From Deltaproteobacteria bacterium (GTDB lineage: Bacteria; Desulfobacterota; Desulfobacteria; Desulfobacterales; Desulfosarcinaceae): a stretch of DNA of 64,000 nucleotides. Made by a program: the position numbers and the translations under genes. Below the pieces are notes generated by a model. The model was not told where the DNA came from. It saw only the letters and a program-made list of their open reading frames with translations, and searched no databases. The stretch is taken from contig JAKALP010000001.1 in the NCBI GenBank assembly GCA_021824175.1, forward strand, positions 62,001-126,000, given 5' to 3'. Position 1 is the first letter of the stretch. Every line of letters starts with the position of its first letter. Below, piece by piece: positions 1 through 10,248 of the stretch.

Positions 1-1682
1 AGCTGTCGCACGACCTGGTCCCGCAGGGGTTTGCTCTGGGCGTCGAATTTCAGATTGTTCAGATCATCGCTGTCCACGGTGTAGTCCAGGGTCAGCAGAT
101 TCTTGCCGGCATTCAGGCTGGCCACCTCGGCCAGGGCGGTCGTAAGCCCGCTAATGGCTGTATTGAGATTGGACAGCGTTAATGCTTCGGCCGGAAGACC
201 TGGATAGCGTTGCGCGATTTGGCGCGCGGCAGTAAAAGCAGATTGCTGCGCTTCGGTCAGCTGGGACAGTAATGCTTCGGCCTTCTCATCGTTCATCGGC
301 AAATGCCAGAGCGCCTCCAGGGAGGCACTATCCGGCGTCAGTTCTTCCAATAGTGGACCGAGATTATCCGGTTTCCGGATGGTCCGGTGCAGCATGGCGA
401 CCGTGGGAAAGGCGCCGGCAGCCGCGGTTTCAAGCTGGGCCGCAAATGCTTCCAAGGAGAGGCCTGGGGGTACCGCCACATCAGCCGTCTGAAGAAAATC
501 CAGCCACTCTTTTTGAGTCAACTTGGACAGATCAGCGGCGCTGGATGGCGGCCGTTGCCCCAAAGAATCAAAGGGCCGGCTCAACCCCAGGGCCACGGCT
601 TGAATACTTCCCTGGGTGGCCTGATGTAGGGAGGCGGTCAGTCCCAGCCGGTCGGCCTGGGGCTGGGTGAGTAGGCCGTTGGCCACCAGATTGCGAAGCC
701 TCATATCGTTGATGGCCTCGACGGTGTCTATTTGTTCAACGATTTGCGAAATCTTCTGTGCGGGCAGATCGAGTTGGCCGATGACTTCCTTGGCCTGTTG
801 CCAGGAAGTACTGCCGACGCCGTCTATGATCTGGTTCATATGGTCCGCCAGCCTTGCCGGCACGATTGCTTCGGCAATGGCGGCCTTCAGGTTGGCAAGC
901 AAAAGGCTGGGTGGCTGAAGGCGGATGGCATCGCGATTTTCTTCGATGCCTTTGCGGAACCAGGCATAGCAGGCCGCCGCGGCTTCTTTGAACTTGAAAG
1001 CGCGGCCCACCTGTTGCGCGCTGATCAATTTTTGAAGATTGCTGGGATCAAGGCCGGTTTCACCGGCGATAAAGGGAATATCTTCCGCCTTCAAATCGGC
1101 CAAGGAGAGATCCCTGGCATGGCTCCCCTGGGCTTTTAAGAGCGGTTGTATGGCCGCCAGGTAGCGTTCATATTCTGAAATCCGCGGGGTGGCCGCGGGG
1201 ATGGCCAGATCGATGGTTTCTTCACGGCCGGCATTGAAGCGCGTGGGACTTTCGACCAGGACCTTGCCATCAGGTCCGGACACCCGGATAACCAGGTCCG
1301 GCGCGGCCTTGGGCCGGGCTTCGGCGCTGATGAACTGCTTGGCGTGGTAGCGGATTTCATAATGGCCGGCCCTATCGATCTTTGCTTCTCCGAGCATTTG
1401 GGCCTTGCGCAGGTCGCGGTCAAAGGCCCGTACAATCAGATCGGCTGCGGGTTGGGTGTCTGCCCGCGTGATGGTGCCCCGAACAAGGTACTCACCTTCA
1501 GGCCGCGGCGGATCCACATGGTGCGCGGTGACCGCATCGGGCTGGGTTTTGCTTTTCGCTGGCCGCGGCGACGATTCTTTTTTCTTTCCGTTCGCTCGGG
1601 CCGTTGAGTCTGTCTTTTTATAAATTCGACCGGTCTTGCTCGTGCGGCCGGCACCTGTGGTATCGCCTTTTTTCGTGACCAT
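1..1682 (-). CDS. TcA-like toxin complex subunit, N-terminal 560 residues (runs off the window)
   Basis: The minus-strand frame is open from an ATG at 1682 to the window edge, giving 560 residues and no stop. A GGAGAGGAG ribosome site lies a few bases upstream. After a Lys/Ser/Thr-rich leader (about residues 1-60) comes a short beta-sandwich segment of carboxypeptidase-regulatory type (about 65-140, starting EYLVRGTITRADTQPAADLI). An Ala/Leu-rich helical region follows, of the kind found in TcA/TcdA-type proteins of Tc toxins. In that family TcA forms the pentameric receptor-binding and injection channel. The gene follows the TcB-TcC fusion with a 119-bp gap, so the two are probably one operon. 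The channel and receptor domains would lie outside the window. Assignment rests on the N-terminal architecture plus the neighbour; it could be another large protein with the same N-terminal module. Confidence 0.75.
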   Translation of the reverse strand, partial: MVTKKGDTTGAGRTSKTGRIYKKTDSTARANGKKKESSPRPAKSKTQPDAVTAHHVDPPRPEGEYLVRGTITRADTQPAADLIVRAFDRDLRKAQMLGEAKIDRAGHYEIRYHAKQFISAEARPKAAPDLVIRVSGPDGKVLVESPTRFNAGREETIDLAIPAATPRISEYERYLAAIQPLLKAQGSHARDLSLADLKAEDIPFIAGETGLDPSNLQKLISAQQVGRAFKFKEAAAACYAWFRKGIEENRDAIRLQPPSLLLANLKAAIAEAIVPARLADHMNQIIDGVGSTSWQQAKEVIGQLDLPAQKISQIVEQIDTVEAINDMRLRNLVANGLLTQPQADRLGLTASLHQATQGSIQAVALGLSRPFDSLGQRPPSSAADLSKLTQKEWLDFLQTADVAVPPGLSLEAFAAQLETAAAGAFPTVAMLHRTIRKPDNLGPLLEELTPDSASLEALWHLPMNDEKAEALLSQLTEAQQSAFTAARQIAQRYPGLPAEALTLSNLNTAISGLTTALAEVASLNAGKNLLTLDYTVDSDDLNNLKFDAQSKPLRDQVVRQ

Positions 1683-1801
1683 ATCGCTCTCCTCTCCACC
1701 GATGGCTTTGCCCGGGGGGTGTTTCCGTTGACTTCAAAGAAAACTATGGAGCATGACCAAAGGATCAATCCAGCCACGTCGAACTTGTTTTGTGGAAGCG
1801 G

Positions 1802-4800
1802 TTATTTCTTCTCAGGGTTGGCCGGAGCCGGTTTGGGTGGATCGATCTTCACGTCAAATCCTTTCAAGGTCTCTTTATCCGTGGTGATCCACGGCTCGGT
1901 CCGGTTCATGAATGCTCTTGCTTTGCCCGCGTTTTCTACACAGCACATTTCAGAGTCGGATGGCAATCCGAGCGCCTTCTTGACGAGTTGCACCGGGGCG
2001 GCGGCTTTACCGGGGTCCCAGTTGTATACATCAAAGGCCTGGCTCTTCCACTCCAGGAATTCTACATGATACTTATTTTCGTCTGTTTTCGTCACGGCTA
2101 CCTTGACGGTCGCGCGCAGTTGAAAACCGCCGAAGGCATAGCCGAGAGCGTCTTTGGGATTGGCGGAGTAGGCTTCCAGGCTGGTCATATAAGTCATTTC
2201 CAGCTCGGATTTCAAAGCCCGCGGATCTAACCGACCATCCTCCAGTCTATCCTTGACTCCTTTGATAAACGCATCACGCCATTTGCCTCTCAGGGCCTCT
2301 CTGACTACTTTATGTTCGCTGAATACTTTGCTGGGAATGATCAATTCCGTACCGGTGTTTTCCAGCCAATGTTTTATGTTTTCTTGGGCCGGCTCCGAAA
2401 AACGGGGAAGTTTTTCCTTGGCTTTTTTTATCTCGGCGTCGATCATTTTGCTGTCAGGAAATTCTTTTTTACAATAATCTTCGAGGTTCTGACAGACTGC
2501 TTTTGAGTTCAGATACTCCACGGCTTGTTCGGCGAGATACCCTTTTCCCTCCATCTGCTTGACAAACTCTACTTTATCGTCGGCCGACATCTCACTATCG
2601 GCCTTTGCCGCTTGGCGTCCCGTGAAATCAATAAAGCTGACGGGGTTGTCACGGGCAAAGACAAATACATTGAAGCCATCGACCCAATCGGCCGGATCGC
2701 TGCTGGCCCACCGCCCCAGCCACGGCAAGTAATACCTGGCCGAATGATAGTTCAGCCCGCTCTCTTCATCGCGCTCCATGCCGGAAAAACGGTAGCGTTT
2801 GGGGGGCGCTTCGGTATCGCTTCGCATGGCCCGATAGGCGCTGGTGCCGTAGGGATGATACTCTTCGTAGGAAATGATTTGGGCCTGGTGATCCAGCTCC
2901 AGGCAGGAAGAACCAAGATGATTGCCGTATTGATAGCGATAGAGCGGGCCAGTCTGATATGCCTCACCACCGGCATGGGTTTTGTTGGTGGAAATCACAT
3001 CTTCGACCAGCAGCACACGCTTTCGGCTTTCAAACAGATGGTGCGACTCGATCTCTTCGACCACCCGGCCGCTGCCGTCCCAGCGCCGGTAGCGCTCAAA
3101 ACCGTCCAGATTGATGCGTTCCCACTCCTTTATCCAAGAAGTATTTCCATTGCTGTCCGTGGCCTGGCGCAAAATCTGTTTGCGCGTGCGCTGCTTGTCC
3201 GCGTCGTATTGATAATAGACCATTCCGCCGCCCACCAGATCGATGCTGTGGATCATGTCGCGCGGGTCCCATTGCAGGTGCTGCCCCGGCGCCACGCGCG
3301 CCAGGTTCAGCAGGTTGCCGTGGGTGTCATAGGTATAGGTTACGGCCTGAGTTCGGTCGCCGCCCTCCCAGGTCTGCCAGAGGCGGTTGCTGGCCGGCTG
3401 GGCCGGATCGTCAAAGGCATAGGCGTAGTCGCGCGTCCAGCCGCCTGATGAGCTGGTGACCGTCTGACGCATCTGGGAGATATTGCCCACTGGATCGTAG
3501 CGAAGATATTGGGTGTAGCCGCGCAGGGCATTGCTTGCCGCTACCGGGAAATCGATGTTCTCCTCGCTGTCGAACTGTCCGGGGGCGGCGGTAAAGGAGT
3601 AGTTCTCCCGGCCCGTGGCCGAAGTCAAACGGTAGAGGGCATCATATTCATAGCGGCTGCGCGGTTCGACCATGACATTGGCGAAGAAGGCCGGCTTGAA
3701 GGCTGCATCGTAGATTTCAACGACATTGCCCTTGGGGTCGTAGGTGTAGTTGAGCTGCTGCAAGACATTGGGATCGGCCAGGTTGGCGCGGGTGCCGGGA
3801 AAAGCCGGGTCCTGGTTGGGCCGGGTGGTGCGCAATTGGGTCAAGCGGAAAGTCTGTGGATCATAAGCATAATGCGTCAGCGTGCCGTTGCCCAGCCGCA
3901 TATAGGTTTTCTGTCCCTTGGCATTGTATTGGATCTCTTCGATGGCCGAAGCGCGCGCGCCGCTGTCCGGGTCTTCACTGGTGGCGCGCAGGACCAAATC
4001 TTCTCCATGCAGCAGACCGCGCAGGTTGTAGCGCGGCAGGTAGATGGTCATGCGGCCGGCGGATGGCTGACGCCAGTTGCAGAGCTTGGTTATGCGATTC
4101 AAGGCATCATACTCGGTATTGCGGGTGAATGCGGCCGGAAGACCGCTGGCGTCGGTTTCCAATCGGTTTTGGGGCGCGTTCCGCCAATCGATCAGGGCCT
4201 CCTGGGGTGCATTGTTGAGGGTGCGGCGCATCTCCAGAATATTTCCCTTGAAGTCCCGGCGGATGGTTTCGTTCAAACCGCTGGGATCATAGTGCCGCAC
4301 CAGTTGGCCGTTGAGGTTGGCGGGGTCGTCGGGCAGGGCGTCCTGGTATTCATAGCGCTCCATCATGATGCGGGCTGCGCCTTCCAAGGAGAGCCACAGG
4401 GCCGTGGGCCGGCGCAGGGCATCGTAGTCCGTGGTGTAAAGGCGCGCGCTGCTCGCGACAGTACTGCCTTGGGGCGTTTGGTTGAAATCCCAGGCCAGCA
4501 TGGGCCTGCCGCCTGCATCCATGAGCTGCCAGCGCGCGCCCGAATCCATGCTGTGCTGAAACAGCGGCTGGCCGGTCATGTCGCGGCCTGGAATGCTTCC
4601 CACCGGTAGCATATCGTTGGGGTCGTTACTGGCTTTGGCGGGCGCAATGTATTGTACTACCAGATGGTTCAGGACATCGCGCACCCACAACGGTTTGCCA
4701 TCGATGTCCATGCGAGTGAAGGTCAAATACTTCTCATCCTGCCATTGGCCACTACTACTCAGGACCCGGTTGTGGATGATTTCGATTACGGCTCGCCCCA

Positions 4801-7800
4801 GGCTGTCCAGGATGGTGAGGCTCGGCGTGCCAGCATGCCGGGTAGTGAGCACCGCGGCGCGCTGATCTTCCGGCGATGCGTTTGAGCCGGCCGCGCGCGC
4901 AGCGTACCATTGACTTTCGAGCACGGTATCGTTGGGATCTTCGGTTTGAAGGTGCCAGGGAGAAAAAGTAATTCTGCTGAAAGTGCCGTCCGGCATCTCT
5001 TTCCGGATCAGACGGCCGGGGCCGTCATAGTACATTAGAGGCGTGACGCCGTTGGCTTCCGGCATCTGGCATCCGAAGCGGTCGCTAAAGGCCGGCTCGT
5101 ACTGCTTGACCGGTAGTCCCTTGTTGTTGAGCACGGTCAGGCCGTTGATGAGCCAGCGCGGCGCGCCGCCCGGAGTTTGCGGCTCGGCCAGGGCCTTGGT
5201 CATCAACGCATTGCCCACGCCATCGGAACATTCCAGGCGCACCTGGATCGGCAAGCTATCGTCCAGGCCGCCCGGCTGGGAAGCATGAATTTCGCGTTGA
5301 ATGGTACAGGCGCCGGCCGGGCGCTCGGCCCAGGCCGTGACATTGCCGATGGCATCGCGGGCCTCGCCGAAGTGATAGATGAAGCGGCTGGTGGCGCGCT
5401 GCAGCCAATCCAGAGCCGCGGTCCTGTCCAGCGAAGTCGCGGTGCAAAAGTTCTGGATATCGCCAGGGGGCGGATTGCGGCGGGAGAAGTCCAAGCCATC
5501 CAGATCGTCTCCCTCCCAGAGCGGGTGGGCGGCATCAGTGGAGAGGTTTTTGCCCTGGACGGCCAGGGCGACCACGCGGCCCAGAATGTCAAAGGCGGCA
5601 TCCAGTCGATTGCCGCTGGCATCCACCATTTCCAACGGCGCCAGGACCCGGTAGTCAAAGCGCGCCACCTGGGTAGTATTTTGCAGCGCGTCCAGGGTTG
5701 TGGTGACAAACAGATGGTACGGATCAAATTCTACTTCCGTCGCGTTGCCGAAGGGATCAGTGTAGTGTTGGGGCAGGTAGAAATTCTGGTCGGCCTGGGC
5801 GCCAAAACCAGCCCTGCCGGAAGGCAGCCAGTATTGATCGGTCAGGGTCGCCTCAATCTGGGTGCCGGGAACATAACCGCTAATGGCTGGATCATCCAGC
5901 ATGGCCTGGGCCGTCAAGGGGCCGCCGGTGGCCGCGCTGAGCTTGGCCCCGAACAGGGCGGCCAGGTGGTCGCTGGTGAGGGCCAGATGGTAATCTTCAT
6001 ATTTGAGGCCGCGCGGGCCGTGGGTGCCGAAGGCGTGGGGGGCCTGGGGCTGGGCGATGCCGTCTTCGTCCTGGAAGTAAAGGGAGCGCATGCTGGTGAT
6101 GAGACGTTGCTGGGCCGTGCTGCCATCGGCCCACTCATGATAGGCATTGGGCTGCAAAGCGATGGGTGTCCAGCCGGACGGGACCGGATAGAAGTCGCTG
6201 AGCTGATAGGGAAGTAAATCTTCAATCTGGTAGTAAACCGCATTCGACTTGCTGATGTTCTTGAGCTCGCAGCTCCGCGTCTCGCAGGCCAGGCGCAGGC
6301 GATGGTGGATGATGGGAGTCGCGGCATCGCCGTCGATTCCGTATTTGATGCAATCGCTGGTGAAGCGTTTCTCTTCGTAGATCAGATGCTCTTCGGCTTG
6401 GGAGGCGTGGATCAGATCCGGCCGCGGCAGATCAGTGGTCGGCCACGGCGTCCGGCGGCCGTAGCCCACGGTGATGGATTGCAGGAGCTGGCCCAATTCG
6501 TCGTGGCGCAGATTGAGAATATGAGCAATGCGCGGGTCCGGCTGAAGCTGGGCCTCGCGCAGGTCCAATTCATAATGATAGGTGATGGCCTCGCTTTCAT
6601 TAACCAGAAAGACAGCGTGGGGATTGGCGCCGCGCGGCTGCACTCTTTGAATCCGGTAGTTGTGGGCCGCGGCCGAGAAGATCTTCACCAGCGTTTGGCG
6701 GCCCTGGGCCAGGTCGTTCACATCCAGCGCATAGCTCTCCTGGCGCAGCACCCGGCCCTTGCAGGCCCGCAGGGCTTCGCGCCACTCTTGGGCCGTGAGG
6801 TCGGATGGCGCAAAATCAGGCTCAGGCAGCGGTTTTTCACGAAACACGTTCGGGTTGGCGGCGGGATCAGGCAGTTGTTGCGCGTAACGCCGGGGAAAAT
6901 ACTCCTGGCTGAAAGCCGACAGGATCTGCTCCCCATCCAGGGCCGCGCCGGTGTGAAACCAGGTAATGGTCTGAACCGGCGGCTGATAAAGGGTGTGGTC
7001 CTGGGTGACATAAGGGCTGTTGCTGTTTGCTGCCATGAACGTACCGAACTCTTCGGCATCCACCTGTTCCACCCGGCCAAAGCCGCGGAATTCTCTTTCC
7101 ACGCCGTCAAAGTAGCCATGGTGATAGGCGTAGGTGGAAGAAAAGGTGCTGCCGCGCCATTGATCCTGGAGAGTGACTCTGGTGACGCAATGCACGGGAA
7201 AGGGCAGGCGCGTGACCCAGGGGTGGCCGGCCAGTTTATCCTGAATGTAGAATTGGGTGGAGGAAGTATATTCAATGGTGGTGACGGCGCCGAGATTGTT
7301 GTTTACTTCCACAAGCAGGTGCGGTTTGCGCCCGGACATTAGATCGATGTAGCGCACGGGCCGGCCAACATCCGCCGGCAGGGGCGAATTCCAGACCAGG
7401 CAAGCCGTACCGTTGCCCAGCAGATCCGCCACTTGCACGGCGGCCGGATTTTCGCCGGCCAATGGAAAGTTCAGGCGCAAGGGCTGGCTGAAGCTGTTGC
7501 CCGAGCGGTTGAAGTATAGGCGCGCTCCATCCCGGCCGAGGTAGATGAGGTCCGCCGGGCCGCTGCCATCGATGTCGGCCAGCCGGATGCGGCGCGGGTC
7601 AAAAAGTTCCGGGTGGTCGAAGATGGGCGAGTGGTCCAGGGTGACCTTGGCGCCGAAGCGGCCATAGCCGAGATTGGGCCAGTAGCAGACTTCACCGTTG
7701 CGGATGCGGACCAGGTCGGTCAGGCCGTCGCCGCACAGGTCGGCCAAAAAGAGGGTCTGGGTCGTATCGGCAAAGATCACGCGGGGACCATCTTTTTCAT

Positions 7801-9541
7801 CCAGGGGCGTGCGCTGCTTGCGTGCGGACTCAAATCCCGCCTCACCGCAAGAGGGATACCAGGTCAATACTTCGTCTTCGGTGATCAGCACATCGGTCAG
7901 GCCATCGCCGGTCAGATCGGCGAAGCGCAGGTTGGGATCATTCCAGTCGATGGTCGGCAGCGATCGGAAGGGGATGAAATTCTTCCACCCCGAAGTTTCG
8001 TCCCGCTCGTGGAAGCCGGGCGCTGGCGAAGAGAATTCCACCAGATCGATTTCACCATCGCCGGCCAGATCCAGGAACTGTTGCCGGCCGCGGCCCAGGG
8101 CCGCCATGGCCGGGCGTTGCGCCACCTGGCTGACAGGCCCGAAGACGCCATTGCCCAGATTCGGCTTATAGAACCAGTTGCCGCCTTGTTCGCTGAGCAC
8201 GCCGCTGAGCCCTTCGCCATCCAGGTCCAGCCACTGATAGCCCGCGCCCTGGGTGCCCACGGGCAGGTTTTCGAGCTGGGCCGGGTCGATGGTGCGGGCA
8301 ACCGTGTCCACCACGGGTTGGCTATAGCGAAAGGTCACTGGCGGCCATTGGCGCGATTCATAGCCGCCTTCGGGGCCGCGTTCATAGCTGTGGTGGGCGA
8401 TGGCGGAAAGCTCCGTATAGCCCGGCATCACGGGATCGTCCAAATCAACGGGTTGGCGGTAGTCGAAGACCGTGGCGCGCACCAGGCAGTTGGCTCCGAC
8501 TTCAGGTTCGTTGGGGAAGTGGTGGAACATCAGGACCCGCCGGCAGAGTCGCTGGGTGCGGATTTCGAATCCGGCGCGATAGGTGGAGAAGGGATCCGGA
8601 CGGCAGGGCCAGGGCAGGTTGTCGGCCGGTGTGGGCTGAACTGGATCGCATTGACCGTAGTCCATGACCACTTCAAACAGCCAGGCCTGGTCTGTCTGAT
8701 CCGGCTCAGGCCAGGGCAGGTCGAGGGACAGAACCGGCCGGTAGGGGAGTAAATTTCCGTAACGGATGCGGTGCAGGTAGCGACCCGCCGTGTACTGGCC
8801 AGGCGTGCGGTGGCGTTCATGGGCCGCGGCCATATCGATATTGCGGGCATCTTCGCTCAGGTAGTCATAGATGGCCACATTGCCTTTGTCGTCGTGAATC
8901 TGGCAGATCAGCCATTGGAAGATGTGGCTCGGGTCAGCGGGGTCGCAGATGCGGCTGCCGGGGCCGCGGCCATACCAAGTGGTGACATTGTCCCGGCTGA
9001 GGGTGCGCCAGAAGCAGTTTTCCGGCGCGCCGGCTTCCGTCCAGCACTCGATCAGGGCGAATAAACCTTCGACGCGCGGGCGATAGCGCTGGACAAGAAA
9101 GTGCCGCCCCCCCACCCAATATTCGGCCGGGGCCGGCGGGGGCCAGGCCGCAGCATTGTCCGGGATGACCGGCACCAGGTCTTCGGCGCCGGAGAGGATG
9201 AATACGTCGGGTGCTTCCCCCTCGCCATAGCGCGGCAGTCCCTTGTCGGTTTTGCGGGAGATGGCCGGCAGCTCAAGTCGCCATCCCAGACCAAAAGGGC
9301 CATTGCCCGCGCCCGAGTCGTAGACCAGCGCCAGCTGAGGGCCAAAGCCCGCGCGGCCAGGCGAGGTCGCGATGGGCACGCTCAGGGCGCCTGTGCCAGT
9401 GACCGGGTTGGCGGTAAACTTCTCTCCGATGCCGCGAATGGCGCCGCCGCCCTTGGGCAGTGAAATCACCGGCGCTGAAATTATACGTCCAGCAGCGCCC
9501 TCTTTTTGCTCCGTTGGATTGCTATCGCGCCTTTGGTCCAT
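1802..9541 (-). CDS. Fused TcB-TcC toxin complex protein (SpvB + RHS), 2579 aa
   Basis: This is one continuous frame. The N-terminal part is SpvB-like (VPIATSPGRAGFGPQLALVY; GNGPFGLGWRLELPAISR). Next come FG-GAP-like repeats near residues 540-700 (ADLTGDGLTDVLI, ADIDGSGPADLIYLG), the TcB middle domains (about 730-870), then many YD/RHS repeats. A canonical RHS core ends near residue 2308 (YGNHLGSSCLELD, YHPYGTSAYRA, DNPVSFIDFTG). In Tc toxins, TcB and TcC form a cocoon that encloses the C-terminal effector, which is cleaved off behind the RHS core. Here B and C are one chain, an arrangement known in some Tc loci. The last 271 residues are the presumed effector and match no fold that I recognise. 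The start is supported by GGAGAG eight bases upstream. The cell or tissue it targets cannot be read from the sequence. Confidence 0.93.
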   Translation of the reverse strand: MDQRRDSNPTEQKEGAAGRIISAPVISLPKGGGAIRGIGEKFTANPVTGTGALSVPIATSPGRAGFGPQLALVYDSGAGNGPFGLGWRLELPAISRKTDKGLPRYGEGEAPDVFILSGAEDLVPVIPDNAAAWPPPAPAEYWVGGRHFLVQRYRPRVEGLFALIECWTEAGAPENCFWRTLSRDNVTTWYGRGPGSRICDPADPSHIFQWLICQIHDDKGNVAIYDYLSEDARNIDMAAAHERHRTPGQYTAGRYLHRIRYGNLLPYRPVLSLDLPWPEPDQTDQAWLFEVVMDYGQCDPVQPTPADNLPWPCRPDPFSTYRAGFEIRTQRLCRRVLMFHHFPNEPEVGANCLVRATVFDYRQPVDLDDPVMPGYTELSAIAHHSYERGPEGGYESRQWPPVTFRYSQPVVDTVARTIDPAQLENLPVGTQGAGYQWLDLDGEGLSGVLSEQGGNWFYKPNLGNGVFGPVSQVAQRPAMAALGRGRQQFLDLAGDGEIDLVEFSSPAPGFHERDETSGWKNFIPFRSLPTIDWNDPNLRFADLTGDGLTDVLITEDEVLTWYPSCGEAGFESARKQRTPLDEKDGPRVIFADTTQTLFLADLCGDGLTDLVRIRNGEVCYWPNLGYGRFGAKVTLDHSPIFDHPELFDPRRIRLADIDGSGPADLIYLGRDGARLYFNRSGNSFSQPLRLNFPLAGENPAAVQVADLLGNGTACLVWNSPLPADVGRPVRYIDLMSGRKPHLLVEVNNNLGAVTTIEYTSSTQFYIQDKLAGHPWVTRLPFPVHCVTRVTLQDQWRGSTFSSTYAYHHGYFDGVEREFRGFGRVEQVDAEEFGTFMAANSNSPYVTQDHTLYQPPVQTITWFHTGAALDGEQILSAFSQEYFPRRYAQQLPDPAANPNVFREKPLPEPDFAPSDLTAQEWREALRACKGRVLRQESYALDVNDLAQGRQTLVKIFSAAAHNYRIQRVQPRGANPHAVFLVNESEAITYHYELDLREAQLQPDPRIAHILNLRHDELGQLLQSITVGYGRRTPWPTTDLPRPDLIHASQAEEHLIYEEKRFTSDCIKYGIDGDAATPIIHHRLRLACETRSCELKNISKSNAVYYQIEDLLPYQLSDFYPVPSGWTPIALQPNAYHEWADGSTAQQRLITSMRSLYFQDEDGIAQPQAPHAFGTHGPRGLKYEDYHLALTSDHLAALFGAKLSAATGGPLTAQAMLDDPAISGYVPGTQIEATLTDQYWLPSGRAGFGAQADQNFYLPQHYTDPFGNATEVEFDPYHLFVTTTLDALQNTTQVARFDYRVLAPLEMVDASGNRLDAAFDILGRVVALAVQGKNLSTDAAHPLWEGDDLDGLDFSRRNPPPGDIQNFCTATSLDRTAALDWLQRATSRFIYHFGEARDAIGNVTAWAERPAGACTIQREIHASQPGGLDDSLPIQVRLECSDGVGNALMTKALAEPQTPGGAPRWLINGLTVLNNKGLPVKQYEPAFSDRFGCQMPEANGVTPLMYYDGPGRLIRKEMPDGTFSRITFSPWHLQTEDPNDTVLESQWYAARAAGSNASPEDQRAAVLTTRHAGTPSLTILDSLGRAVIEIIHNRVLSSSGQWQDEKYLTFTRMDIDGKPLWVRDVLNHLVVQYIAPAKASNDPNDMLPVGSIPGRDMTGQPLFQHSMDSGARWQLMDAGGRPMLAWDFNQTPQGSTVASSARLYTTDYDALRRPTALWLSLEGAARIMMERYEYQDALPDDPANLNGQLVRHYDPSGLNETIRRDFKGNILEMRRTLNNAPQEALIDWRNAPQNRLETDASGLPAAFTRNTEYDALNRITKLCNWRQPSAGRMTIYLPRYNLRGLLHGEDLVLRATSEDPDSGARASAIEEIQYNAKGQKTYMRLGNGTLTHYAYDPQTFRLTQLRTTRPNQDPAFPGTRANLADPNVLQQLNYTYDPKGNVVEIYDAAFKPAFFANVMVEPRSRYEYDALYRLTSATGRENYSFTAAPGQFDSEENIDFPVAASNALRGYTQYLRYDPVGNISQMRQTVTSSSGGWTRDYAYAFDDPAQPASNRLWQTWEGGDRTQAVTYTYDTHGNLLNLARVAPGQHLQWDPRDMIHSIDLVGGGMVYYQYDADKQRTRKQILRQATDSNGNTSWIKEWERINLDGFERYRRWDGSGRVVEEIESHHLFESRKRVLLVEDVISTNKTHAGGEAYQTGPLYRYQYGNHLGSSCLELDHQAQIISYEEYHPYGTSAYRAMRSDTEAPPKRYRFSGMERDEESGLNYHSARYYLPWLGRWASSDPADWVDGFNVFVFARDNPVSFIDFTGRQAAKADSEMSADDKVEFVKQMEGKGYLAEQAVEYLNSKAVCQNLEDYCKKEFPDSKMIDAEIKKAKEKLPRFSEPAQENIKHWLENTGTELIIPSKVFSEHKVVREALRGKWRDAFIKGVKDRLEDGRLDPRALKSELEMTYMTSLEAYSANPKDALGYAFGGFQLRATVKVAVTKTDENKYHVEFLEWKSQAFDVYNWDPGKAAAPVQLVKKALGLPSDSEMCCVENAGKARAFMNRTEPWITTDKETLKGFDVKIDPPKPAPANPEKK
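1805..2617 (-). other. Hypervariable C-terminal effector domain of the TcB-TcC protein
   Basis: This segment encodes the 271 residues behind the RHS core. It starts RQAAKADSEMSADDK and ends in a Pro/Lys-rich tail. The first half looks helical and charged (VEFVKQMEGKGYLAEQAVEY); the second half looks beta-rich (GYAFGGFQLRATVKVAVTK, then VYNWDPGK). Base composition is visibly more AT-rich than the rest of the gene; for example only 26 of the 60 bases at 2401-2460 are G or C. Replaceable tails of different composition are normal for RHS/TcC proteins. I do not recognise the family, so no activity is proposed. Confidence 0.6.
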
Positions 9542-9810
9542 TTATCAATCTCTCCGCTTACACGCAAAGAGGCGTTGCAGGGGGGAATGCCGGGATGGTC
9601 AATCCATTATGAAAGAGTGAACGGATCTCTTCCGTATTCTTCTCAACAAGCCATCTCACAAAAGGATTTTGGGCCAAAAGGCTTTTTGGGCATGGCTTGT
9701 ACTCTCCGGTAACACCAACCGGATCAGTGTCGGCAGTATCGGCATTCATACTATTTTTGTCAAGATAACCGGTAAGGGAAAACACAGGCGGGGACTGCTG
9801 TTACGACCGG

Positions 9811-10194
9811 TTACTTTTTCCTTTTTAACAGCTCTTCCAGGGCAGCAAAGGGTTTGTTGCTAAAATCCGACGCGCGGCTTTGGCCCGTGGTTGCACCCTC
9901 GTAAGCCTCGGCCACGGTATCACGGCTGTGCTCGTTGTCATGGCAGTAGATGCAGAGCAGTTCCCAGTTGCTGCCATCGGGAGGATTGTTGTCGTGGTTG
10001 TGATCTTTATGGTGCACGGTCAGCTCGCGCAACTTTTTGCCGGCAAACTCCCGGCCGCAACGGCCGCAGATAGGCGGGAAGAGTTTGAGTGCTTTTTCGC
10101 GGTAGGTTTTTTCCAGCTCCTGGCGGCGCTGGCGCGCTTCAGCCACGATTTGCCCCAGGCGTTCTTTTTCGGTTGTTTTCTTTTTGGATGGCAT
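9811..10194 (-). CDS. yajD: YajD-family HNH nuclease
   Basis: A 127-residue protein with a Lys/Glu-rich helical N-terminus (about 1-45), then a compact HNH endonuclease fold. The CGRCGREF and CIYCHDNEH cysteine pairs supply the zinc knuckles, and LTVHHKDHNHDNN holds the HH and the Asn of the HNH motif. Length and motif order match YajD. The biological substrate of YajD is not established. The segment between this gene and the Tc locus (9542-9810) contains no convincing gene. No strong ribosome site precedes the ATG, so the start is the least certain part. Confidence 0.88.
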   Translation of the reverse strand: MPSKKKTTEKERLGQIVAEARQRRQELEKTYREKALKLFPPICGRCGREFAGKKLRELTVHHKDHNHDNNPPDGSNWELLCIYCHDNEHSRDTVAEAYEGATTGQSRASDFSNKPFAALEELLKRKK

Positions 10195-10248
10195 GGGTTT
10201 TCGATGTCTGTTGTTCGGTTATTCGATTTTGATAGGCTTTTGCTTCTT

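Noticed and set aside
2525-8752. Several long plus-strand frames of 300-380 codons opposite the TcB-TcC gene
   Set aside because: They are antisense to a continuous gene with clear domains, lack ribosome sites and domain motifs, and arise from its GC-rich third positions.
9558-9785. 75-codon minus-strand frame upstream of the Tc locus
   Set aside because: No ribosome site, domain or composition supports it.
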